64,000 nt of DNA. Origin: Blautia sp. (GTDB lineage Bacteria > Bacillota > Clostridia > Lachnospirales > Lachnospiraceae). Positions within the stretch are counted from its first letter, which is position 1. Every line of letters begins with the position of its first letter. The stretch lies in NCBI GenBank assembly GCA_022777285.1, contig JALFGN010000058.1, positions 50,662-114,661 on the forward strand, written 5' to 3'. Position numbers and translations under genes: made by a program. The notes under the pieces are model-generated. The model worked only from the letters and a program-made list of their open reading frames with translations, was not told the DNA's origin and did no database searches. Below, piece after piece: positions 46,164-55,434 of this stretch.

Positions 46164-46289
46164 CTTCAGGGCAGGGTGCCTCAGTCAGAAAAAACTGAGA
46201 ATTCCCGACCGGCGGTATAGTCCGCGAGCACTTAAGTGCTGATTTGGTGTGATTCCAAAACCGACAGTATAGTCTGGATGAGAGAAGAT
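46164..46289 (+). promoter_or_regulatory. FMN riboswitch (RFN element)
   Basis: The conserved RFN pieces are in order: TTCAGGGCAGGGTG, a variable hairpin (CTCAGT/ACTGAG), ATTCCCGACCGGCGGT, AGTCCGCGAGC, a hairpin (GCACTTAAGTGC), TTGGTGTGATTCCAA, ACCGACAGT and AGTCTGGATGAGAGAAG. FMN binding would favour the downstream terminator and so reduce riboflavin uptake through RibU. Confidence 0.97.
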
Positions 46290-46318
46290 AAATGTATGAT
46301 TTTTTTCATGTATGTTTT

Positions 46319-46353
46319 GCCCTGAGTCTATGGTATTGACTCAGGGCTTTTCT
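46319..46353 (+). terminator. Riboswitch-controlled terminator before ribU
   Basis: GCCCTGAGTC (46319-46328) pairs with GACTCAGGGC (46338-46347), then TTTTCTT. The left arm can also pair with the CAGGGC at the start of the aptamer, giving the antiterminated form. Confidence 0.85.
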
Positions 46354-46443
46354 TATGAGAAAAAAGCTTGTGCATAAGAAAAACTCGATGAGAATTTCCT
46401 TTTATTAAAACAGACTCGACAAAACAGAAGGAGAGGATTCAAA

Positions 46444-47073
46444 ATGAGTGAACAGGTATTAAGAAGAAATGTAACAGGAAGAAGTAAAGTAAGGACACTG
46501 GCACAGATTGCCATGCTTGGAGCAGTAGCAACCGTATTGATGTTATTTGAATTTCCGCTTCCATTTATTGCACCACCGTTTTATGAACTGGATTTCAGTG
46601 AAGTTCCCATATTAGTCGGTGCGTTTGCAATGGGACCTTTAGCCGGTGTGGCAATCGAAGCGATTAAGATTTTGTTGAATTTTGTAATCAACGGAACCAT
46701 CACTGCCGGTGTTGGGGAATTTGCAAACTTTATTCTCGGATGTGCTTTTTTACTTCCGGCATCTCTGATTTACAGACAGAAAAAAACAAAAAAGAGAGCA
46801 ATCATCGGTATGGCACTTGGTACCGTGATTATGACAGTGGCAGGTTGTGTAATGAATGCATTTGTATTGCTTCCTGCATACGGTGCAGCTTTTGGAATGC
46901 CGGTGGATGCTTTTGTACAGATGGGAACAGCGATCAATAAATCCATTAACAGTCTGTTTACCTTTGCAGTTCTGGCAGTTGGTCCGTTTAACCTGATCAA
47001 AGGAATTCTGGATTCTGTCATTGTAATGTTGATCTACAAAAGAATCCGTGTGATTCTGAAAGGTGATATTTAA
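46444..47073 (+). CDS. ribU: Riboflavin ECF transporter substrate-binding subunit
   Basis: The 209-residue membrane protein is the S component that binds riboflavin and works with a shared EcfA-EcfA'-EcfT module, which is not in the window. It shows about six hydrophobic segments and the family stretch FPLPFIAPPFYELDFSEVP near residues 40-58, followed by GAFAMGPLAGVAIE. The FMN riboswitch directly upstream confirms the substrate class. AGGAGAGG precedes the ATG. Confidence 0.93.
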   Translation: MSEQVLRRNVTGRSKVRTLAQIAMLGAVATVLMLFEFPLPFIAPPFYELDFSEVPILVGAFAMGPLAGVAIEAIKILLNFVINGTITAGVGEFANFILGCAFLLPASLIYRQKKTKKRAIIGMALGTVIMTVAGCVMNAFVLLPAYGAAFGMPVDAFVQMGTAINKSINSLFTFAVLAVGPFNLIKGILDSVIVMLIYKRIRVILKGDI

Positions 47074-47118
47074 TTCAAAAGGATAATGAACCCCCGGATG
47101 GGGTTATAAAGAGAAAGA

Positions 47119-47167
47119 AAAAAGCTCTGATTTTTACAGAAACCGCGTAAAATCAGAGCTTTTTCTT
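47119..47167 (+). terminator. Terminator after ribU
   Basis: AAAGCTCTGATTTT pairs with AAAATCAGAGCTTT around ACAGAAACCGCGT, then TTCTTT. A small CCCC/GGGG hairpin precedes it at 47090. Confidence 0.88.
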
Positions 47168-47194
47168 TACAAAATATAAAAATAATAGTTTAAT
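47166..47194 (+). promoter_or_regulatory. Possible promoter of the anion permease gene
   Basis: TTTACA (47166-47171), 17 bases, TTTAAT (47189-47194), close to the terminator end. It would start RNA after the ATG at 47196 and so favours the later start at 47238. Confidence 0.5.
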
Positions 47195-47237
47195 AATGAA
47201 GAAGAGAAAAGAAAAAAATCTGGAAGGAAAAGAAGAA

Positions 47238-48350
47238 ATGGGAAAGAAAATACAAAAATTTGTAAAGCGGGAGACGGTGCTGGTTCTTTCTTTTTTACTG
47301 GCAGTTGTCTCTTGTTTTCTGGTTCGACCGGACAGGCAGTATGCAGGATACATTGATATTGGAACTTTGATCGTTCTGTTTTGTCTGATGGCTGTTGTGG
47401 CAGGAATGAAAGAATTAGGAATGTTTCAAGTGATTGGAGAGGGATTGCTTGGGAGAATCCAATCCAGAAGAGGGTTGGTGCTGGTACTGGTCTTTCTCTG
47501 TTTTTTCAGCAGTATGCTGATTACGAATGATGTGGCATTGATTACGTTTGTGCCATTGGCGCTTCTGATTCTGCATATGACCGATCAGAAATCAGCGGTT
47601 TGTTTTGTGGTTACGCTCATGACGATCGGAGCAAATCTGGGAAGTATGCTCACTCCTGTGGGGAATCCCCAGAATCTCTACCTGTATTCGGTATCGGGAA
47701 TGAAGCTTGGGGCATTTCTTTGGCTGATGCTGCCATATACGCTTGTCTCAGCAATCGGATTAGTGGGATGTGTCTATCTGGTATATCGAAAAAAAGAAGA
47801 CATCCGATATACCCCTCAGAAAACAGAAATAACAGACCGGAAGAGACTGGGAATTTATCTGCTCTTGTTTGGCATTTGTCTGTTATCGGTAGCCGGTGTC
47901 ATTTCACGTCCGGTTCTTCTGATTCTGAACAGTGTGTGCATTTTCTTTACAGATCGACGATTATTAAAAAAGGTGGATTACAGTCTGCTGGCTACGTTTG
48001 TCTGTTTTTTTATTTTTATCGGAAATATGGGAAGGTTTCCTGTTTTTTGTCAGTGGATCAAGGGAATGTTACAAGGACATGTGAGGCTGGCAGCGGTAGG
48101 AATCAGTCAGGTGATCAGTAATGTACCAGCAGCCTTGCTTCTCTCCGGTTTTACGGAAGAATGGAAGGAGTTAATCATAGGAACGAATGTGGGCGGTCTT
48201 GGAACCTTGATCGCATCCATGGCAAGTCTGATTTCCTATAAACAGATTGCGGTAAAAAATCCGGAATTAAAAAATCGTTATCTGGCTTTATTTACCTTGC
48301 TGAATCTTATTTTTCTTATGATTTTCGCAGGAATTTCTTTTGTCTTATAA
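47238..48350 (+). CDS. ArsB/CitM-superfamily anion permease
   Basis: A membrane protein of about 370 residues with roughly ten hydrophobic helices. Two repeated motifs mark the ion-transporter (IT) superfamily: SMLITNDVALITFVPLALL and the later NVPAALLLSGF, plus GANLGSMLTPVGNPQN in the middle. Such proteins move dicarboxylates, arsenite or other anions; the substrate here is unknown. The ATG at 47238 has AAGGAAAAG upstream; the ATG at 47196 lies before the likely transcript start. DUF3786 and purine permease genes follow. Confidence 0.8.
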   Translation: MGKKIQKFVKRETVLVLSFLLAVVSCFLVRPDRQYAGYIDIGTLIVLFCLMAVVAGMKELGMFQVIGEGLLGRIQSRRGLVLVLVFLCFFSSMLITNDVALITFVPLALLILHMTDQKSAVCFVVTLMTIGANLGSMLTPVGNPQNLYLYSVSGMKLGAFLWLMLPYTLVSAIGLVGCVYLVYRKKEDIRYTPQKTEITDRKRLGIYLLLFGICLLSVAGVISRPVLLILNSVCIFFTDRRLLKKVDYSLLATFVCFFIFIGNMGRFPVFCQWIKGMLQGHVRLAAVGISQVISNVPAALLLSGFTEEWKELIIGTNVGGLGTLIASMASLISYKQIAVKNPELKNRYLALFTLLNLIFLMIFAGISFVL

Positions 48351-48363
48351 GAAAGGAAAATAA

Positions 48364-49005
48364 ATGATGTCAAATTATGATAAGCTTTGTGAAAAATGGC
48401 GGCAGGAATTTTTGCAGATGGATGTGGAAGATCTGATGAAAAAACTGTCGGAGTTAAAAATCGAAAACGACTGTCTGGTGCTTTGGCATTTTGGAAGAAA
48501 GCTGGGCGTTCGTCTGGAAGACGGAGAAATCTTTCCATTGAAAGATACAAGGCCGGTGGAAAATGGAACAAAAATGAATATTTATAATCTTTTTTATTAT
48601 GCAAAAGAAACGGCATTTTTCAGAAACCAATGGGTCCCTTTCCGAAATGTACGGGGAGCCGGTCCGTTTACACCAGCGTTTGAGGCGCATGTACTCCAGC
48701 CGTTTGCGCAGACATTCTCGGGAAAAACAGAGATTCTGAGGGCAGCAGCAGAGAAACTGGGCGGGGAGCCGGTCAGACAGGGAGATGCCGGTTATATTCT
48801 GAAAGCGTTTGATTGTATTCCCATGCAATTTCTGTTCTGGGATGGAGATGAGGAATTCCCGGCTCAGAGCAATATCCTGTTTGATTACAGTGTGACAGAC
48901 TATATCCATGTGGAATCTACGGTATCTCTTGCAGTGCAGGGCGTGACGTCACTGATCGAGGCAGCAGATGTAGAGAGAAAAGGGCATATGTTTACATTGG
49001 AATAG
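48364..49005 (+). CDS. DUF3786-domain protein
   Basis: The 213-residue soluble protein matches the DUF3786 family known mainly from anaerobes. Family-like segments are the early CLVLWHFGRKLGVRL, NGTKMNIYNLFYYAKET and the FDCIPMQFLFWDGDEEFPAQSNILFD stretch (two parts near residues 155-180). No function is established. An AAAGGAAAA site precedes the ATG, which is doubled (second codon also Met). It lies 13 bases after the permease gene and may share its transcript. Confidence 0.8.
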   Translation: MMSNYDKLCEKWRQEFLQMDVEDLMKKLSELKIENDCLVLWHFGRKLGVRLEDGEIFPLKDTRPVENGTKMNIYNLFYYAKETAFFRNQWVPFRNVRGAGPFTPAFEAHVLQPFAQTFSGKTEILRAAAEKLGGEPVRQGDAGYILKAFDCIPMQFLFWDGDEEFPAQSNILFDYSVTDYIHVESTVSLAVQGVTSLIEAADVERKGHMFTLE

Positions 49006-49034
49006 TTGACGTTTTGAAGATTTTTCTTTACAAT
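49006..49034 (+). promoter_or_regulatory. Promoter of the NCS2 permease gene
   Basis: TTGACG (49006-49011), 17 bases, TACAAT (49029-49034), overlapping the end of the DUF3786 gene. Confidence 0.7.
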
Positions 49035-49076
49035 TGTAGTGTTACCTGTAAAATAAAAACAAAGAAGGGAAAAAAT

Positions 49077-50447
49077 ATGTTGGAAAAAATGTTTCATCTC
49101 AAGGAACACCACACAAACCTGAAAACAGAGATTCTTGCGGGCATCACCACATTTATGACGATGGCCTATATTCTGGCTGTTAACCCCAATATTCTTTCAG
49201 AGGCGGGAATGGACAGAGGGGCTGTTTTTACAGCAACTGCTCTGGCTTCTCTGGTCGGAACCTGTTTGATGGCGCTGCTAGCGAATTATCCTTTTGTTCT
49301 GGCACCGGGAATGGGCTTAAATGCTTATTTCGCCTATACGGTTGTTCTGGGAATGGGATATACCTGGCAGATGGCTCTGGCAGCCGTATTTATTGAGGGG
49401 ATTCTCTTTATTGTGCTGTCACTGACCAATGTAAGAGAGGCAATCTTTAATGCCATACCGATGACACTGAAGCATGCGGTGTCAGCAGGGATTGGTCTGT
49501 TTATTGCTTTTATCGGACTTCAGAATGCAAAAATCGTTGTGGACAGCAGTACACTGGTAAGTATGTATTCTTTTAAAAGCTCGATTGCAAACGGACTTTT
49601 CCGGACAGAGGGGATTACCGTATTGCTGGCACTGATCGGACTTCTGATCACAGGCATTCTTGTGATTAAAAATGTAAAAGGAAATATTTTATGGGGAATT
49701 CTGATCACATGGGTACTTGGAATTATCTGCCAGCTGACCGGACTTTATGTGCCGGATCCGGAACTTGGTATGTACAGTCTGATTCCGGACTTTTCAGCGG
49801 GAATCGGAATACCAAGCCTCATGCCTACACTTGGACAGATGGATTTCTCAATTGTTAAGACTTTGGATTTTGCAGTCATTATGATGGCATTTTTGTTTGT
49901 AGATATGTTTGATACACTGGGTACTTTGATTGGTGTTGCATCAAAAGCAGACATGTTGGATAAAAATGGAAAACTGCCAAAAATCAAAGGTGCACTCCTT
50001 GCGGATGCAATTGCAACATCTACCGGAGCAGTCCTTGGAACATCTACTACAACCACATTTGTAGAAAGTGCATCTGGTGTAGCAGAAGGAGGAAGAACCG
50101 GACTGACCGCATTGGTATCTGCTGTTCTGTTCGGATTGTCTCTGTTTCTTTCTCCGGTTTTTCTTGCAATTCCGTCTTTTGCAACAGCACCGGCATTGAT
50201 CGTTGTAGGATTTCTTATGATCACATCCATCATGAACATTCCTTTCAATGATTTTGCAGAAGCAATTCCGGCATTTATCTGTATGATTGCCATGCCGTTT
50301 CTGTACAGCATTTCAGAAGGTATCTGTTTTGGTGTTATTTCTTATGTGATTCTGAATTTGTGCACAGGAAAAGCAAAAGAGAAAAAAATCAGTATCCTGA
50401 TGTATGTGCTTGCAATTTTATTTATATTGAAATATATACTGATCTGA
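49077..50447 (+). CDS. NCS2-family purine permease (AzgA/PbuG-like)
   Basis: The 457-residue membrane protein has the AzgA-branch motifs: LKTEILAGITTFMTMAYILAVNP at the start (two overlapping pieces), LAPGMGLNAYFAYTVV near 80, and LGTSTTTTFVESASGVAEGGRTGL near 320. About twelve spans are predicted. The family takes up guanine, hypoxanthine or adenine. The ATG at 49077 follows AAGGGA; an upstream in-frame ATG lies in the promoter. A strong terminator follows. Confidence 0.9.
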   Translation: MLEKMFHLKEHHTNLKTEILAGITTFMTMAYILAVNPNILSEAGMDRGAVFTATALASLVGTCLMALLANYPFVLAPGMGLNAYFAYTVVLGMGYTWQMALAAVFIEGILFIVLSLTNVREAIFNAIPMTLKHAVSAGIGLFIAFIGLQNAKIVVDSSTLVSMYSFKSSIANGLFRTEGITVLLALIGLLITGILVIKNVKGNILWGILITWVLGIICQLTGLYVPDPELGMYSLIPDFSAGIGIPSLMPTLGQMDFSIVKTLDFAVIMMAFLFVDMFDTLGTLIGVASKADMLDKNGKLPKIKGALLADAIATSTGAVLGTSTTTTFVESASGVAEGGRTGLTALVSAVLFGLSLFLSPVFLAIPSFATAPALIVVGFLMITSIMNIPFNDFAEAIPAFICMIAMPFLYSISEGICFGVISYVILNLCTGKAKEKKISILMYVLAILFILKYILI

Positions 50448-50468
50448 TTCTTGAATCATAGAATAAAA

Positions 50469-50522
50469 AGGCTGATCGGCCAATGTCAATAAGGAGACGT
50501 TGGCTGGTCAGCCTCTTTTTTT
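50469..50522 (+). terminator. Terminator after the purine permease gene
   Basis: AGGCTGATCGGCCAAtGTC pairs with GACgTTGGCTGGTCAGCCT, followed by seven or more T. Confidence 0.88.
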
Positions 50523-50537
50523 GTGTGGAATCCAGAA

Positions 50538-50572
50538 ACAACTTGTCAATAAGAGCGTACAAGTTGTAGAAT
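50538..50572 (+). promoter_or_regulatory. AraR operator over the araR promoter
   Basis: Perfect inverted arms ACAACTTGT (50538-50546) and ACAAGTTGT (50559-50567) overlap the promoter TTGTCA-18-TAGAAT (50543-50572). The GTACAAG half-site resembles the known AraR consensus of Firmicutes. A repressor bound here would block its own operon. Confidence 0.7.
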
Positions 50573-50592
50573 AAAAGAAAAGGAGGGGCAAA

Positions 50593-51720
50593 ATGGCGAA
50601 CGAAAACGGAAAGACAAAATATTATACCCTGATGGAAGAACTGAAGCAGGCAATCATGAGCGGATCGATCAAACCCGGAGAGAAACTTCCTTCGGAAAAT
50701 GAATTGTCAGACAGATATCATATCAGCCGCCATACGGTACGTAAGGCCCTGTCAATTTTGATTAACGAAGGATATATTGAGGCGGAACATGGCAGGGGAA
50801 CCTTTTGTTCTCAGCGTATGGGTCATATGAAAAATTCGAGAAATGTTGCAGTAGTCACCACCTATATTTCCGATTATATTTTTCCACGGCTGATACAGGG
50901 AATGGACAAAGTGCTTACAGAGAACGGCTACAGTATCATTTTGAAAAACACGGCAAACAGCCGTACAAAGGAAGAACGAGTTCTGGAAGATATTCTTACC
51001 AAGGATATCGAGGGACTGATTATTGAGCCAAGCAAAAGTCAGATTTACTGCAAGCATACCAACTTGTATGCTATGCTGGATCAATATGAGATTCCTTATG
51101 TGTTTATTCAGGGGGTATATTCCCAGATGATCGACAAGCCCCACATTCTTATGGACGATTGCAAGGGCGGCTATATGGTTACAAAGCATCTGATCGATGC
51201 CGGACACAGAAAAATTCTGGGAATCTTTAAGGCGGATGATTTTCAGGGAAAAGAACGACATAAGGGTTATGTAAAAGCTTTACAGGAAGCGGGAATTGCC
51301 TATGATCCGGATATGGTTGTATGGTTTCATACAGAAGACAGAAAGACCAAACCGGCCATGATGATGGAATTGTTTCTTGAACAGAAGGTAGAAATGGATG
51401 CAGTGGTATGTTACAACGATCAGATTGCAATCGAAGTGATTCGCTGCCTGCAAAGAAACGGTCTTCGTGTTCCGGAAGACATTTCTGTGACTGGTTATGA
51501 TAATTCCGTGATTGCAGAAGGAACCGTAGGACTGACCACGATCACGCATCCACAGGAAAAGCTTGGCGAAATGGCAGCAGAGCTGCTTTTGGAAAAAATC
51601 AGAAAAGTACCGGAGGAAAAAAGCCGTATACCAAGACTGATTCAGCCGGAACTGATTGTCAGAGGTTCTACAATAGAAAGAATAAATAAGAAAGAAGAAA
51701 GAGAGGAAGCAACATGTTAG
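50593..51720 (+). CDS. araR: Arabinose-type repressor (GntR DNA-binding, LacI-like sensor)
   Basis: The 375-residue protein has an N-terminal GntR winged helix ([25 protein letters not shown]) and a LacI/GalR-type sugar-binding domain (about 80-370; [12 protein letters not shown] near the end). This chimeric layout is the hallmark of AraR, which releases DNA on L-arabinose binding. AGGAGGGG precedes the ATG. araD overlaps its last 7 bases and araK follows, so the regulator and its targets are one operon with a self-binding site upstream. Confidence 0.92.
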   Translation: MANENGKTKYYTLMEELKQAIMSGSIKPGEKLPSENELSDRYHISRHTVRKALSILINEGYIEAEHGRGTFCSQRMGHMKNSRNVAVVTTYISDYIFPRLIQGMDKVLTENGYSIILKNTANSRTKEERVLEDILTKDIEGLIIEPSKSQIYCKHTNLYAMLDQYEIPYVFIQGVYSQMIDKPHILMDDCKGGYMVTKHLIDAGHRKILGIFKADDFQGKERHKGYVKALQEAGIAYDPDMVVWFHTEDRKTKPAMMMELFLEQKVEMDAVVCYNDQIAIEVIRCLQRNGLRVPEDISVTGYDNSVIAEGTVGLTTITHPQEKLGEMAAELLLEKIRKVPEEKSRIPRLIQPELIVRGSTIERINKKEEREEATC

Positions 51721-52403
51721 AAGAATTGAAAAAAGCAGTGTATGAGGCAAATATGCTTCTGCCAAAGTATGGACTGGTAACTTTTACCTGGGGAAATGTA
51801 AGCCAGATTGACCGGGAGACCGGATATTTTGCAATCAAACCAAGCGGTGTGGATTATGACAAACTGACTCCGGATGATATGGTAATCATGGATCTGGAAG
51901 GCAATAAAATCGAAGGAAGATACAATCCTTCTTCTGACACACCGACACACATCGAACTGTATAAAGCATTCCCGAATATCGGAGGTGTTGTACATACACA
52001 TTCTTCCTGGGCAACCAGCTGGGCGCAGGCAGGAAGAGGCATTCCTTGTTACGGAACCACACATGCAGATTATATGTATGGAGAAATCCCGTGTGTAAGA
52101 TGCCTGACAAAGGAAGAAATCGAAGGTGCTTATGAAAAAAATACAGGACTTCTCATTGCAGACTATTTTAAAGACAAAGATTATGAAGCAGTTCCGGCAG
52201 TACTCTGTAAGAATCACGGACCTTTTACATGGGGAAAAGATGGTCATGAAGCAGTACACAATGCAGTCGTACTGGAGGAAGTAGCAAAAATGGCAGCGCG
52301 CTGCGAAATGATTCATCCACAGGTAAAACCTGCACCACAGGAACTTCAGGATAAACATTATTACCGTAAACACGGAGCAAATGCTTACTACGGACAGAAA
52401 TAA
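51714..52403 (+). CDS. araD: L-ribulose-5-phosphate 4-epimerase
   Basis: The enzyme converts L-ribulose 5-phosphate to D-xylulose 5-phosphate. The 229-residue class II aldolase-fold protein has the zinc ligands in [14 protein letters not shown] (two His near 95 and 97) and in [10 protein letters not shown] (His near 171), with GNVSQID near 30 and [10 protein letters not shown]. It overlaps the end of araR by 7 bases, with GAGAGG inside that gene as ribosome site. Arabinose isomerase (araA) and a transporter are not in the window. Confidence 0.95.
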   Translation: MLEELKKAVYEANMLLPKYGLVTFTWGNVSQIDRETGYFAIKPSGVDYDKLTPDDMVIMDLEGNKIEGRYNPSSDTPTHIELYKAFPNIGGVVHTHSSWATSWAQAGRGIPCYGTTHADYMYGEIPCVRCLTKEEIEGAYEKNTGLLIADYFKDKDYEAVPAVLCKNHGPFTWGKDGHEAVHNAVVLEEVAKMAARCEMIHPQVKPAPQELQDKHYYRKHGANAYYGQK

Positions 52404-52431
52404 AAAGTCAGAAAAAGTATTGGAGGATAAC

Positions 52432-54018
52432 ATGAAGAATACAATTGAATCAGGAAAAGCAGTACTTGGTATTGAATTTGGTTCCACACGAATCAAAGCA
52501 GTATTGATTAATGAAAATAATGAACCGATCGCGTCTGGTGCGCATGACTGGGAAAACCGTCTGGAAAATAATATCTGGACTTATACACTGGAAGATATCT
52601 GGACAGGACTTCAGGACAGCTATCAGAAAATGGCGCAGGATGCAAAAGAAAAATATGGTGCAACCATTACAAAGCTGGGCGCAGTAGGATTCAGTGCCAT
52701 GATGCATGGCTATATGGCATTTGATGAAGAAGATCAGCTTCTGGTACCTTTCCGTACCTGGAGAAATACTATGACACAGCAGGCTTCAGATGAGCTGACA
52801 GAACTGTTCCAATTCAATATTCCTCAGAGATGGAGTATTGCACACCTGTACCAGGCGATTCTGAATGGAGAAGAGCATGTTTCAAAAATAAAATTCCAGA
52901 CAACACTGGCAGGCTATATTCACTGGAAACTGACAGGGAAAAAAGTACTTGGCGTCGGAGAAGCATCCGGTATGTTCCCAATCGATATGAATACAGGAAA
53001 TTATAATGCCCGCATGATCCAGCAGTTTGATGAAAAAATTGCAGACAGAGGATTTGACTGGAAACTGGAAGAAATCCTTCCGGAAGTACTCACAGCAGGC
53101 GAAGAAGCAGGCTTCCTCACAGAAGAAGGTGCAAAACTTCTTGATGTTACAGGAAATCTGCAGGCAGGTGTTCCGGTTTGTCCTCCGGAAGGCGATGCAG
53201 GAACCGGTATGACAGCGACAAACAGTATTGCAAAACGTACGGGAAATGTTTCCGCAGGTACTTCTGTATTCGCAATGGTAGTGCTTGAAAAAGAATTGTC
53301 AAAAGTATATAAAGAAATCGACATGGTAACCACACCGACAGGAAATCTGGTTGCAATGGTACATTGCAATAACTGTACTTCGGATCTGAATGCATGGGTA
53401 TCTCTGTTTAAAGAATTTGCCGAGGCATTTGGAGTAGAAGTAGATATGAATAAGCTGTTTGGAACGCTGTACAACAAAGCCCTGGAAGGCGATGCAGATT
53501 GCGGCGGACTGCTGGCTTACAATTATTTCTCCGGAGAACATATTACAGGATTTGAAGAAGGACGTCCGATGTTTGTACGTATGCCGGAAAGCAAATTTAA
53601 CCTTGCAAACTTCATGAGAGTGCATTTATTTACCGCACTGGGTGCATTAAAGACCGGTCTGGATATTCTTCTGAAAGATGAAGGCGTGAAACTGGATAAG
53701 ATCCTGGGACATGGCGGACTCTTTAAAACAAAAGGTGTAGGACAGAAGATTATGGCAGGTGCGGTAGGTGTACCGGTATCTGTTATGGAGACAGCCGGAG
53801 AAGGCGGTGCATGGGGAATCGCACTTCTGGCTTCTTACATGATCAACAAAGAAGAAAATGAAACACTGGATGATTATCTGAACAATAAAGTATTCGCAGG
53901 AAACGCAGGAACCGAAATGAATCCGGATTCTGCAGATGTAGAAGGTTTTGATACCTTTATCAAACGTTACAAAAATGGACTGCCAATTGAGAGAGCAGCA
54001 GTCGATTATCTGAGATAA
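52432..54018 (+). CDS. araK: FGGY-family sugar kinase, probably L-ribulokinase (AraK type)
   Basis: The 528-residue FGGY kinase has the phosphate 1 motif [13 protein letters not shown] at the start and the ATP-binding [13 protein letters not shown] and [14 protein letters not shown] region in the C-terminal half. Classical AraB does not look like this. Clostridia such as C. acetobutylicum use a non-orthologous L-ribulokinase (AraK), and the operon position after araR and araD supports that role. The ATG at 52432 follows GGAGG; an upstream in-frame ATG overlaps araD. Confidence 0.82.
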   Translation: MKNTIESGKAVLGIEFGSTRIKAVLINENNEPIASGAHDWENRLENNIWTYTLEDIWTGLQDSYQKMAQDAKEKYGATITKLGAVGFSAMMHGYMAFDEEDQLLVPFRTWRNTMTQQASDELTELFQFNIPQRWSIAHLYQAILNGEEHVSKIKFQTTLAGYIHWKLTGKKVLGVGEASGMFPIDMNTGNYNARMIQQFDEKIADRGFDWKLEEILPEVLTAGEEAGFLTEEGAKLLDVTGNLQAGVPVCPPEGDAGTGMTATNSIAKRTGNVSAGTSVFAMVVLEKELSKVYKEIDMVTTPTGNLVAMVHCNNCTSDLNAWVSLFKEFAEAFGVEVDMNKLFGTLYNKALEGDADCGGLLAYNYFSGEHITGFEEGRPMFVRMPESKFNLANFMRVHLFTALGALKTGLDILLKDEGVKLDKILGHGGLFKTKGVGQKIMAGAVGVPVSVMETAGEGGAWGIALLASYMINKEENETLDDYLNNKVFAGNAGTEMNPDSADVEGFDTFIKRYKNGLPIERAAVDYLR

Positions 54019-54032
54019 AAAAAGAGACCGGC

Positions 54033-54064
54033 AGATCGTCATGAGACATCTGCCGGTTTTATAT
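54033..54064 (+). terminator. Terminator after araK
   Basis: ACCGGCAGAT pairs with ATCTGCCGGT, followed by TTTATAT; it overlaps the 3' end of the converging PucR gene. Confidence 0.8.
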
Positions 54065-55181
54065 ATTCCCGGATATAGAATGCGGCCATATATTCAAACC
54101 GGATCTGCATATCATCCAGATTATCATCCAGCATCTCTTTCAGAATGTGTATCCGGTAATTGATGGTATTCCGATGACAATGCATAGCTGAGGCAATGGC
54201 CTGTATGCTTCCGTTGCACAGAAGATACTGGTACAGCGTTTCCAGATAGGCAGTATTATGGCTTTGGTCGTAAGCTTCCAGAATTTTTAGTTTGCTGTCT
54301 TTATAGGTTTTTAAGAAGTGGATATCGGAAACGTTCATGAGAATCTGAAAGAAACCAAGGTCTTCATAGGAACAGAAAGGTTTCTTTTGGCGAAGCGCAA
54401 ATGAAAGTACCGTATCTGCCAGGCAAAAGCTTTTTGGAAGTCTGGAGAAATCAGAAACGACAGGTCCCATTCCGGAAGAACAGCCGGTATGGAGGCTGAA
54501 GCTTTGCAGGGCTTCCCTGAGTAAGGATAGACAGGGACGGCAGCAGACCAGCAGAAGTTTTTCTTCATATTCTGCGGCATGGAATCGTTCGCCGGATGAC
54601 TGGATGGTTTTTTCCAACTTGTGCAGCAAGGCAGAAGGCAAAGGTCTGTCAATCAGACAGATACAGCAATGATCCTGTACCGGGAATCCCATTTTGGACA
54701 GAAATGCAATTGCTTCGTTGGAGTCAGGACAGTCTGTGAGAAGCTGGTGAAAAGAAGCCGTGATTTGCGTAGAGGACTGATTATCCAGAAAGAGACGCTG
54801 ATAATAATCTCTTGTAATATCATGGAGTGATACTTCCCAGGGCATAGTAAACAAAGTGAAATCGTTTTCGGCGCAAAGTGTCAGGATGGAATCAGTAATG
54901 TGTTCCCTGGTAAGATAGTTTCCTGTGTTGATGATTAATCCGCAGGTTTCCTGTTGAATCAGTATATTCAGGTAGTTGTATAGCCAGATTTCTGGATTCG
55001 TACCGGAACTGACTCCTGTGGTAATCACCAGATCTCCTTTTTTCAGAAAATCAAATGTGTTGATGTCTTCCGATACATAGACCCAGTTTACGGGTTTGTC
55101 CAGTCCGGCGGGATTGGTATAAAGGGTCAGATGATATTTATAACGGGTGGTATCGTAAAGTTCGCGAAGTGTAATGGACAT
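54039..55181 (-). CDS. PucR-family transcriptional regulator
   Basis: The 380-residue protein has the N-terminal PucR sensor region (ITLRELYDTTRYKYHLTLY and VSEDINTFDFLKKGDLVITTG), a GGDEF-like middle part and a C-terminal PucR helix-turn-helix (AIASAMHCHRNTINYRIHIL). Such regulators often control catabolism of purines, amino acids or polyamines. It is divergent from an aminotransferase gene, with a 21-bp palindrome in between, so it probably regulates that gene and itself. Confidence 0.9.
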   Translation of the reverse strand: MSITLRELYDTTRYKYHLTLYTNPAGLDKPVNWVYVSEDINTFDFLKKGDLVITTGVSSGTNPEIWLYNYLNILIQQETCGLIINTGNYLTREHITDSILTLCAENDFTLFTMPWEVSLHDITRDYYQRLFLDNQSSTQITASFHQLLTDCPDSNEAIAFLSKMGFPVQDHCCICLIDRPLPSALLHKLEKTIQSSGERFHAAEYEEKLLLVCCRPCLSLLREALQSFSLHTGCSSGMGPVVSDFSRLPKSFCLADTVLSFALRQKKPFCSYEDLGFFQILMNVSDIHFLKTYKDSKLKILEAYDQSHNTAYLETLYQYLLCNGSIQAIASAMHCHRNTINYRIHILKEMLDDNLDDMQIRFEYMAAFYIREYIKPADVS

Positions 55182-55220
55182 ATTGAAAATCTCCTGTCTT
55201 CAGATTTATCAACTGACTGC

Positions 55221-55249
55221 ATTTTAACACGCGGAAAAGTTTCTGTAAA
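55221..55249 (-). promoter_or_regulatory. Promoter of the PucR gene
   Basis: On the minus strand TTTACA (55249-55244), 17 bases, TAAAAT (55226-55221). Confidence 0.7.
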
Positions 55250-55254
55250 GAAAT

Positions 55255-55275
55255 ACTTGTGCTGGCAGCACAAGT
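55255..55275. promoter_or_regulatory. 21-bp palindrome, probable PucR operator
   Basis: ACTTGTGCTG, one base, CAGCACAAGT: a perfect 10-bp dyad, five bases upstream of the PucR gene -35 and facing the aminotransferase leader. Its position suits an activator or an autoregulator. Confidence 0.65.
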
Positions 55276-55340
55276 GAAAGAGAAAAGTTTGTGTGGACAG
55301 AATATGGTAAACGGAGAAAAATTATGTAAAAATAAAAGCA

Positions 55341-55390
55341 AGATACGACAAAGGAGTTGTAAGAAGGCTCTTTGTCGTATCTTTTTTTTG
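55341..55390 (+). terminator. Terminator in the leader of the aminotransferase gene
   Basis: A 13-bp perfect stem (AGATACGACAAAG with CTTTGTCGTATCT) with a 16-base loop is followed by eight T. It sits 45 bases before the gene. TTGAAC-16-TATAGA just after it (55388-55415) could be a separate promoter, so it may either attenuate the gene or end a short upstream RNA. Confidence 0.75.
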
Positions 55391-55434
55391 AACATTCCTA
55401 AATCAATCATATAGAAATACAGGAGGCAGAAATT

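Noticed and set aside
46770..47021. Antisense ORF in ribU and many similar antisense ORFs in long genes such as purL
   Set aside because: Shadows of coding sequence with no independent signals.
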